Source: a bacterium
GTDB lineage: Bacteria > Planctomycetota > UBA11346
Direction of reading: 5' to 3'
Length of the DNA: 25,845 bases
Assembly: GCA_020049615.1 (NCBI GenBank)
Contig: JAIFKN010000050.1
Span: 1-25,845 of the forward strand
Shown here: piece after piece, positions 8,608 through 16,265 of the stretch
How positions within the stretch are numbered: position 1 is the stretch's first letter
Layout: every line of letters begins with the position of its first letter
The notes under the pieces: generated by a model
The model's input: the letters and a program-made list of their open reading frames with translations, nothing else
Databases searched by the model: none
Told to the model about the DNA's origin: nothing
Made by a program: the position numbers and the translations under genes

Positions 8608-10265
8608 TATGGCGCCTGGGTCACCCGTGCGTCGCCCCGCACCTTGGTTGTGATGGCCAGGCCGTAGCCGCCGGATCCCTGCGAGACGCGGAAGAGGAGG
8701 GTGTTGCGCCCCTTCACCAGCTTGGCCTCGGCCGCGTCCTCGCCCGGTTTGACGCCCCGGAAGGCGTTGTTGGCGAAGACCTGCGCGCCGTTGGCGACCA
8801 CGACCAGGCCGTCGTCGCTGCCCATCGACAGGGAGATGACGCAATCACGGTCGGCCTCCAGCACCAGGCGCGCGTAGACTACGCAATTCTCCTTCTGTCC
8901 GAAGGTCTGCACGAAGTCGAGGACGCCGTTGAATGGCACCCGCTGCCAGGTGGCCGCAGCCGGGTCGGTCTCCGGCTGGTAGCGGGTGGCGAAGTCGCCG
9001 CTGGCGGGGATGGGCGGGGCCAGTTCCAGGCTGCTGATGGCCACCTCGCGGGAGCGTCCGAGGGTGCAGCGCCAGGTGCCCGGCTTGGCCGACTCGCGCA
9101 TGGCTGTGGCCAGGGCCTTGGCGTATTCGTTCGCGGCGGTGCAGAAGGCGGCGAAGGCGGGCAGGCTGCGGATGAACGGGTCCGCGGTCATGCCGACCTT
9201 GCGCCAGGCGTCGAAGTGGCGCTGCCAGCGCTGCTGGCCGAGCTCCCACAGCCGGTTGCCGGCGATGGCCCAGGGTGTGCCGTCGAGCAGGGCGATGTCG
9301 ACGCCGGCGGCGAGTTGCGCGCCGGTGAAGGAACCGCTCTCCAGGTCGCCCGTCACCAGGCTGTACGAGCCCGCCGGATCGAGCCCGGCGACGCTGAAGG
9401 TCAGGCTGTTCAGCTCCTGTTGGAACGGCACCAGCGCCAGGGCCGGGCGGGCGGCGGCCGGCACCGGACTGGGCAGGTACGCCAGGGTCAGGTCGAAGGC
9501 CAGGCCGCCGTCGGTGGCCGTCAGGTTGGCGACGCTGGCGCCGCCGCCGGTCTTGGCCTTGCCGTCGCTGATCGCGATCGAGCCGACACCTTTCGGCCCG
9601 TCGAGGCGGCGCAGCACCTGATAGGCCATGATCAGATGGCCGGCCGCATCGGGATGCACCGAATCGGGGATGCAGGTGAATCCTGGCGTCTTCGCCTTGG
9701 CTTGCTGCTGCACCGCGCGCATGGGATGGAAGATGTCCACCGTCGGCACGCCGAGTTCGGCGCCGAGGGCGAGCACTCCATCTGCCATCAGCGCCAGCGC
9801 CTCATTGTAGGCATCCTGGTCCTTGCGCCGGTCGGGATCGATCGGCGACGTGGTGAGCAGGATCTGCCGCGCCCCGGCCGCCTTGATCGTCGCCGCCAGC
9901 TGGCGCTGGGCAGTGAGGTAGGCCTCGCGCACCGCCGGGTCAGGTCCGCTGGTGTAGCGGCCGTCATTCATGCCGTAGTCGACCGTGACCAGGGTCGGCT
10001 TGACCGGCAGCACGTCGCGGGCGAAGCGGGCGTTGCCGCCGCGCGCGGTGTCGCCACCCCAACCGAAGTTCCAGATCTGCAGTTCCTTGTCGGGGAAGCG
10101 GGTCAGCAGGTATGTCTCGATGAAGGCGGCGTAGAGGTTCTGCTCAGTGATGCTGTCACCGTAGATCACCACGACTTCGCGGTCGAGCAGCGGGATCGGC
10201 TGGTCATCCGCGCTGGAGAGGGTGGCGGCGAGCAGGAGCGCGGGAGCGAGGCGGAGGAGGTGCAT
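8607..10265 (-). CDS. Secreted SGNH/GDSL-family hydrolase with C-terminal accessory domain
   Basis: A 552-residue exported esterase-type enzyme. The N-terminus is a short signal peptide (MHLLRLAPALLLAATLSSAD). Block I is IYGDSITE with the nucleophile Ser at 38, block II includes the GWGGDTARGG loop, block III is DYGMND, and block V is PDSVHPDAAGH with the catalytic Asp and His near residue 200. The family includes carbohydrate acetyl-esterases and lipases. After a middle region of about 200 residues, the C-terminal third (PFNGVLDFVQTF, SMGSDDGLVVVANG, LLFRVSQGSGGYG) resembles a PA14-like or beta-sandwich domain of the kind that binds sugars in planctomycete secreted enzymes. A deacetylase role on polysaccharide is plausible but inferred. 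It lies 101 bp downstream of nadA on the same strand, with a weak hairpin between. Confidence 0.9.
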   Translation of the reverse strand: MHLLRLAPALLLAATLSSADDQPIPLLDREVVVIYGDSITEQNLYAAFIETYLLTRFPDKELQIWNFGWGGDTARGGNARFARDVLPVKPTLVTVDYGMNDGRYTSGPDPAVREAYLTAQRQLAATIKAAGARQILLTTSPIDPDRRKDQDAYNEALALMADGVLALGAELGVPTVDIFHPMRAVQQQAKAKTPGFTCIPDSVHPDAAGHLIMAYQVLRRLDGPKGVGSIAISDGKAKTGGGASVANLTATDGGLAFDLTLAYLPSPVPAAARPALALVPFQQELNSLTFSVAGLDPAGSYSLVTGDLESGSFTGAQLAAGVDIALLDGTPWAIAGNRLWELGQQRWQRHFDAWRKVGMTADPFIRSLPAFAAFCTAANEYAKALATAMRESAKPGTWRCTLGRSREVAISSLELAPPIPASGDFATRYQPETDPAAATWQRVPFNGVLDFVQTFGQKENCVVYARLVLEADRDCVISLSMGSDDGLVVVANGAQVFANNAFRGVKPGEDAAEAKLVKGRNTLLFRVSQGSGGYGLAITTKVRGDARVTQAP

Positions 10266-10301
10266 GTCCGACCATCCTGATGCCGCGGCATGGACGGTCC
10301 A

Positions 10302-10321
10302 GACGGCGGGAAGCCGCTGTC
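10302..10321 (-). terminator. Weak stem-loop after nadA
   Basis: GACGGCGG (10302-10309) pairs with CCGCTGTC (10314-10321) with one G-T pair and a 4-nt loop, in the gap between the nadA stop and the SGNH start. There is no T-tract, so it may be a partial terminator or mean nothing. Confidence 0.25.
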
Positions 10322-10366
10322 ACAGGACGGACTCCTGCGCGTTCGACCGGGCCGCGATGGACGACC

Positions 10367-11347
<981 letters not shown>

Positions 11348-11413
11348 GCTCGGTTGGCGACGGCGGAGGCAATGTCTCCGGGGATCACGGCAGCCGCGTG
11401 GCGGGTGGCCGAT

Positions 11414-11439
11414 GGTAATTTCCCGTTACCGGGAATACC
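11414..11439. promoter_or_regulatory. Imperfect palindrome in the nadA / 3D-protein divergent region
   Basis: TTCCCG (11420-11425) and CGGGAA (11430-11435) are separated by TTAC and flanked by GGTA and ACC, giving an extended GGTA(A)TTTCCCG / CGGGAATACC symmetry 67 bp upstream of nadA. A second imperfect palindrome (CGGCTTA / TAAGGCCG) lies at 11486-11506. The gap is AT-rich compared with its surroundings and should hold the promoters of both genes. No specific -35/-10 pair could be chosen. Confidence 0.45.
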
Positions 11440-11552
11440 ATATCCGGGTTGAACGCGGTAACTGCACTGCCGCACCCGACCTACACGGCTTATGCAAATA
11501 AGGCCGAATTATCGCTTAACCTTCACCCAGAGGTGCCACACTAGCCAGACTC

Positions 11553-12110
11553 ATGCGACTGGCGACCCTGCTATTGGCCTCCCCTTTCCTGACCGGCCTC
11601 GAGCCGGTCGCACGGGTCCAGCACGACATCGCCGGCCTTTTTGCCGCGGTCGAGCGCACCGTGCTGGAGGAGGAGCGCCAGCGTGCCAGCGGTCGGCCGG
11701 CATTGAGCGGTCGCTGGGTCAGCGTCCGGGCCACCGCCTACTCGCCGCATGACGCCATCGACGGCGACTACCATGCGACCAAGGGCGAGCGCTGGCGCTG
11801 GATCACGGCCGATGGGCGGACCGATGTCCGCCAGACCCCGTACGGCATCGCGGTGCCCCGCCTGGCCGGCGGCCGGCCGGCCTGGCCCTATGGCACCCGG
11901 GTGCTGATCCCGGCCGGCCAGGGCTACCTCGACCAGAGCCGGCCCGACGAGCGCATCTTCACCGTCGATGACTGCGGAGGGGCGATCCGCGGCAAGACCG
12001 AGCGCAGCGGCGTGCTGCACATCGACCTGCGCTTCCGCTCGGAGAGCTCGGCGCGGCAGTTCGCCGGCGACCGCGGTTGGCGCGAGCTGCGGGTCCTGGT
12101 GCTGGAGTAG
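11553..12110 (+). CDS. Secreted 3D-domain protein (double-psi beta-barrel, MltA/RlpA-like fold)
   Basis: A 185-residue protein with an N-terminal hydrophobic signal-like segment (MRLATLLLASPFLTGLEPVA). The rest matches the 3D domain, named for three conserved Asp, found in MltA- and Rpf-like peptidoglycan proteins: VRATAYSPHD at the start, TPYGIAVP, PYGTRVLIP, then FTVDDCGGAIRG and HIDLRF, the last two carrying the acidic residues. Related domains cut or bind peptidoglycan, so a periplasmic cell-wall role is likely; whether it is catalytic is not shown. ATG 11553 is the first usable start and fits a signal peptide. The nearest purine-rich ribosome site (GAGG near 11530) is rather far upstream. 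It is followed after 37 nt by the next gene on the same strand. Confidence 0.8.
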   Translation: MRLATLLLASPFLTGLEPVARVQHDIAGLFAAVERTVLEEERQRASGRPALSGRWVSVRATAYSPHDAIDGDYHATKGERWRWITADGRTDVRQTPYGIAVPRLAGGRPAWPYGTRVLIPAGQGYLDQSRPDERIFTVDDCGGAIRGKTERSGVLHIDLRFRSESSARQFAGDRGWRELRVLVLE

Positions 12111-12147
12111 GCTGGCATCCGGTGGGCAGAGCCTGTAAGACCCCGCC

Positions 12148-13846
12148 ATGCCCGACAACGCCTCCGCCCCCGGCCTGACCGGTTTCGGCAAGTTCCTCGT
12201 CTTCCTGGTCATCGTCGGCTGCATCGCCGCCGCCGGCTGGTTCATGTTCGGCAAGGATGCCGCCGCCCCGGTGCCGGGTGACGGCGGCCAGGCCCCAGCC
12301 AAGGTCGCCACGTCCGACGCCGTTCCGGCCGAGGACGCACCGCCGCCGGAAGGCCTGATCCCGGCCGCGACCAAGGCGCCGGCGATGCCGCCACCGCAGA
12401 CCTATGCGCCGCAGGGCGGGATCATCGAGATCGACATCAGCGAGTACGCCGGCTACGCCGGGCTGATCGTCGCCAACAACGGCCTGGCGCCCAATCCCGA
12501 CTCGATGCTGGCCAAGGCGGTCGGCTTCCAGGTGAAGCTGACCAAGGGCGAGGGCGAACTGTGGGACCAGCTGGTCGCCGGCCGCTTCGCCGCCTCGGCC
12601 ACCACCGTCGATGTGCTCGGCGTGCTCGGCCGCGGCTATGCCGTCACCGTGCCGCTGCAGCTGGCCTGGTCGCGCGGCGCCGACGGCATCGTGGTGCAGA
12701 CCGGCATCGGCTCGGTCAACGCTTTGAAGGGCCGCACGGTGGCGGTCAGCGCCTTCAACGAGAGCGAATTCCTGCTGCGCTATCTCGCCCAGGAGGCCGG
12801 CATCGCGGTGCAGCCGCTCGACGGCCTCGGCACGGTGCCGCGCCCCGACGCCATCGGCATGGTCTACGGCGAGGACATCGACCAGGTCGCCGACGCCTTC
12901 GCCAGCGAGACCGCCGCCGGGCGCAAGCGCCTCGCCGGCTTCGTCGGCTGGGCACCCAAGACCGAGGAGGTGGTGCAGGCCAGCGGCGGCAAGGCGCGCA
13001 TGCTGGCGACCAACAAGAACCTCCTGGTCATCGCCGATGTGCTGGCGGTCAATCGCGGCTTCGCGAGCGCCAACCCGGCCGCGGTGAAGGGCCTGGTGCG
13101 CGGCGTGCTGGAAGGCAACCGCCTGGTGCGCAGTTCGCCCGAGCGCGCCTATCCGATCCTCAAGGGCGCCTTCGGCTGGGACGAGGCGCAGTGCCGCAGC
13201 GAACTTGCCCGCGTCCACTTCTGCAACCTGCCCGAGAACCTCGCCTTCTTCGCCGGCACCATCGACAGTGCCGGCAGCTACCACGGCATCTACCAGTCGT
13301 CGGTGCTGGCCTATGGTCCGCAACTGGTGCCCGACCCGGTCGACGGCGAGCGCTTCCTCGACCTCGCCCACCTCAAGGCGCTCGACGCCGAGGGCTTCGC
13401 CAGGGGCGAGGCGGTGGCGATCGCGCCGATCAAGAGCGGCGGGCGCAATGCCATCGAGGGCGGCAACGCCCTGCTGTCCAAGGACGTCCGCTTCCTCTAC
13501 GAGCCGAACTCGGCCGAGCTCGACATGAAGGATCCGGGCAACCTCAAGAACCTCGCCGGGATCAAGGGCTACCTCACGGTCAGCCCCGGCTCGATGGTGC
13601 TGCTGCGCGGCCATGTCGATGGCAGCCGGGTCGAGGAGTTCAGGAACAGCGGCGGCGCCACGCTGGTGCAGAAGATGGCGCTCAAGGCGATGGAGCTGTC
13701 CAAGCAGCGCGCCGCCAGCGTGCGCAAGGCGCTGATCGAGACGCAGGGCATCGATGCGGCGCGCATCGAGACGGTCGGCCGCGGCTGGGAGGAGCCAGCC
13801 CGAGGCCCAGCGCCGGGTCGAGGTGCAGTGGTTCGCGCTGGAATAG
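12148..13846 (+). CDS. Membrane-anchored solute-binding-like protein with C-terminal OmpA-like domain, one frameshift
   Basis: One N-terminal membrane segment (about residues 14-33) is followed by a Pro/Ala-rich linker. A periplasmic type-2 solute-binding-like domain follows (about 90-420, with LKGRTVAVSAFNESEFLLRY and AVNRGFASANPAAVKGLVRG), then an OmpA-like domain (LSKDVRFLYEPNSAELD, LLRGHVDGSR, QRAASVRKALIE, IETVGRGWEEP). The observed frame turns into Ala/Arg noise after GWEEP. Shifted by one base it reads PEAQRRVEVQWFALE and stops at 13844-13846, the expected end of an OmpA domain. An extra base at 13795-13798 explains this and gives a 565-residue protein. The combination suggests a protein bound to peptidoglycan that senses or holds a small ligand. 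The ligand is unknown and no ABC transporter genes are adjacent. Confidence 0.85.
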
Positions 13847-13859
13847 AGGCTTTCTGTTC

Positions 13860-13901
13860 GCGGGGCGCTGCCCCGCGGCCCCGCCGGGGGCTTGCCCCCG
13901 G
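13860..13901. repeat. Two adjacent perfect GC hairpins
   Basis: GCGGGGC/GCCCCGC with loop GCT (13860-13876) is followed by CCGGGGGC/GCCCCCGG with loop TT (13884-13901), 13 nt after the restored stop of the OmpA-like gene. There is no T-tract. The pair could serve as a transcription barrier or be a REP-like repeat; similar G/C palindromes occur at 8576-8592 and near 18380. Confidence 0.65.
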
Positions 13902-14076
13902 AGCCCCCGCTCGACACGCCGCGCATACGCGCGTCGACGCGTGACCACCATCCCGCTCGTTCCAGCTGCGCTACGCGCTCGTGGCACGTCCACACATGGA
14001 CTGCCGAATCTCTCGCCACTCGCTTGGTCGCTCCGTCCACGCTCGCCTGCTGAAACCGGAGCCTGGCGTGGTGGAC

Positions 14077-14081
14077 GGAGG
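14077..14081 (+). promoter_or_regulatory. Shine-Dalgarno site that sets the start of the kinase-like gene
   Basis: GGAGG lies 4 nt before ATG 14086 and decides for this start over the earlier in-frame ATG at 13981. Its first two bases are part of GTGGACGG (14071-14078), which is exactly complementary to CCGTCCAC at 14033-14040, so the site could be partly hidden in a hairpin. Confidence 0.7.
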
Positions 14082-14085
14082 TGAC

Positions 14086-14949
14086 ATGGCCACCGAGCTA
14101 GCGATTCGTTCCCAGTGCATCTCGCGCGAACGCCTGCAGGGCGGGCTCATCAGCGACACCTGGCGGCTGCATCTCGCCGACGGCACGACTTGCGTGCGCA
14201 AGGAGGGGCGCGGAGTGCCCGCCGACCTCTACGCCGTCGAGGCCGCCTCGCTGGAGGCGTTGCGGGTCCCCGGCGCGCCGGCCGTGCCGCAGGTGCTGGG
14301 CCATGGCGCCGACTGGCTCGAGTTCGAGGACTTCGGGCCGCAGACGGCCTGCGATGCGCTGCCGCATCCAGCCGACGATCCGTGGTGGGACGGCTATGGC
14401 CGAGCGCTGGCGCACCTGCACGGCTGCACCTACGGCCGCTGCGGCTGGTGGCACGACACCTACTGGGGCACCATGCGCATGGACAACCGCTGGTGCGCCG
14501 ACGGCGCGGCGTTCTACGCCGAGCAGCGCTTCGGCTGGTTCCTGCGCCGGCCCGCCATCGCCCGTCTGGTGCCTGAGCGGCAGCGCCGCCAGGTTGACCG
14601 CTTGGCTGAGCGCCTCGGCGCCATCGTCCCGGCGCAGCCGGCCTGCCTCAACCACGGCGACCTGTGGGCGGGCAACCGCGCGACCACCGCCGATGGCCGT
14701 CCGGCCATGCTCGACCCCTTCTTGCATGCCGGCTGGGCCTGCTGCGACCTGCACAACTGCCTGCAGTACGGCGGCTTTCCCGAGCGCTTCTTCGCCGCCT
14801 ACCGCGAAAGCCGCTGGCTGCCGCCGGAATGGCGCGAGCACGTCCGGCCGTTCTTCGTCCTGCACCACCTGGGCCTGATCGACCAGGGCTTCGTCGACGA
14901 TGAGACCTGGCAGGAGTTCACCCAGGTCCTAGACCGTTACGTCGGCTGA
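14086..14949 (+). CDS. Fructosamine-kinase-family protein (FN3K-like)
   Basis: A 287-residue protein, the normal length for fructosamine/ketosamine-3-kinases, which phosphorylate sugar-protein adducts so that they break down. A phosphate-loop-like GGLISDTWRL opens the N-lobe, the ATP Lys is likely K39 (CVRKEGR), and ADLYAVEAASLEAL matches the family helix. The catalytic loop is NHGDLWAGN (H190, D192), followed by the metal-binding Asp of MLDPFLHAGW and the family end GGFPERFFAAY. The P-loop Cys found in redox-controlled relatives is absent here (Leu instead). The start follows a good GGAGG. It lies 64 nt upstream of the fucosidase gene on the same strand, so it may act on a small sugar or glycated molecule in the same pathway; this is inference. 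Confidence 0.88.
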   Translation: MATELAIRSQCISRERLQGGLISDTWRLHLADGTTCVRKEGRGVPADLYAVEAASLEALRVPGAPAVPQVLGHGADWLEFEDFGPQTACDALPHPADDPWWDGYGRALAHLHGCTYGRCGWWHDTYWGTMRMDNRWCADGAAFYAEQRFGWFLRRPAIARLVPERQRRQVDRLAERLGAIVPAQPACLNHGDLWAGNRATTADGRPAMLDPFLHAGWACCDLHNCLQYGGFPERFFAAYRESRWLPPEWREHVRPFFVLHHLGLIDQGFVDDETWQEFTQVLDRYVG

Positions 14950-15013
14950 ATAGCATCCGCTTGGCGATGCGCCGACAGCCTGCACCCTGGACCATCGTAC
15001 GAGAAAGGCCCCC

Positions 15014-16213
15014 ATGACCGACCTCTCCTGGTTCGAGGACGTCCGCTACGGGATGTTCGTCCACTTCGGCCCCTACAGCGTCGCTGCGCGTGGCGAATGG
15101 GTGATGAACCGCGAGCGCATCCCGGTCGAGGAGTACGCCCGCGCATATGTCGACCAGTGGACCGCCGAGCGCTTCGACGCCCGCGCCCTGGCGCGGCTGG
15201 CGCGCGACAGCGGCATGGGTTACGTCGTCCTGACCACGCGACATCACGATGGTTTCTGCCTGTGGGACAGCGCCACCACTGACTGGACGGCCGCGAAGCG
15301 CGGGCCGCGTCGCGACCTCGTGCGCGAGTTCGCCGAGGCGGTGCGTGCCGAGGGTCTGCGCGTCGGCTTCTACTTCTCCGGCGCCGACTGGAGCAACCCC
15401 GACTACCCGGGAGCCTTCCACCGCGACTGGCCGAAGGCCTGGACCGACGAGTCCGCCCGGCAGCGCTTCGTCGCCGCCTACCGCGCCCAGCTGTACGAAC
15501 TGATGTCCAACTACGGTCGGATCGACGTGCTGTGGTACGACGGCTGCATCCCCCAGCCGCTCGACGGGGCCGAGACCAACCGCCGGGTGCGCGAGCTGCA
15601 ACCCGGCATCCTGATCAACGAGCGGAACGGTCCGCCCTTCGACTTCCGCAATAGCGAGCAGACGCTGACTGCCAAGGAGGGGCCGTGGGAAGCGTGCATG
15701 ACGCTGAACGGCAACTGGGGCTGGCACGCCGGCGACAGGCAGTGGAAATCGGCGGCCGACGTCTGCCGCATGCTGGTCACCACCGCCGGCATGGGCGGCA
15801 ACCTGCTGCTCAATGTCGGCCCCATGGGGGACGGCAGCCTGCCGCAGCAGACGGTGGAGATCCTGCGTCAGTCTGGGGCGTGGGTCGTGCGCCATCGCGA
15901 GTTCCTGCCGCGCAGCGGACGCCAGCCGTTCACCTGGAACAACAGCGCGCTGGTTTCGGTGCGCGGCTCCGCCATCTACCTGCACTTCTTCAACGACCCC
16001 GGGCCCAGTTTCCGTTGGGCCGAGCTGGCCAACCGCGTCCTCGCCGCCACCTGCCTGACCACTGGCCGGCCGCTGGCCTTCAGCCAGCGCGATGGCCTGG
16101 TGCAACTGGACGGCCTGCATTGCGAGGACCCCGTGGCCACCGTGGTGCGACTGGATGTCGACGGCGAACCCCGACCGCTGCAGGAGCAGGGAACCTTCTG
16201 GATTCCCGTCTAG
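15014..16213 (+). CDS. Alpha-L-fucosidase, GH29
   Basis: A 399-residue glycoside hydrolase family 29 enzyme, which removes alpha-linked L-fucose from glycans. The barrel opens with WFEDVRYGMFVHFGPYSV and GEW, followed by YVVLTTRHHDGFCLWDS, RVGFYFSGADWSNPDY and DVLWYDG, whose D176 is the predicted nucleophile. EGPWEACMTLNGNWGW and GGNLLLNVGPMGDG are further GH29 segments. A small beta-domain with many Trp and aromatic residues ends the protein. There is no signal peptide, so it probably works in the cytoplasm on imported oligosaccharides, unlike most planctomycete fucosidases, which are exported. AAAGG lies 5 nt before the ATG. The MFS-type carrier gene starts 52 nt downstream, which fits uptake followed by cytoplasmic cleavage. 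Confidence 0.95.
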   Translation: MTDLSWFEDVRYGMFVHFGPYSVAARGEWVMNRERIPVEEYARAYVDQWTAERFDARALARLARDSGMGYVVLTTRHHDGFCLWDSATTDWTAAKRGPRRDLVREFAEAVRAEGLRVGFYFSGADWSNPDYPGAFHRDWPKAWTDESARQRFVAAYRAQLYELMSNYGRIDVLWYDGCIPQPLDGAETNRRVRELQPGILINERNGPPFDFRNSEQTLTAKEGPWEACMTLNGNWGWHAGDRQWKSAADVCRMLVTTAGMGGNLLLNVGPMGDGSLPQQTVEILRQSGAWVVRHREFLPRSGRQPFTWNNSALVSVRGSAIYLHFFNDPGPSFRWAELANRVLAATCLTTGRPLAFSQRDGLVQLDGLHCEDPVATVVRLDVDGEPRPLQEQGTFWIPV

Positions 16214-16265
16214 GCTGCGCATCAGCGGGTTGCCTCCCCGGCCGCCGGAGGAAGCTGGCGGGCTC

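Noticed and set aside
11959..14040. Long minus-strand open frame opposite the OmpA-like gene
   Set aside because: Composition is antisense-like, with no motif, start signal or neighbour support; the plus-strand gene explains the region.
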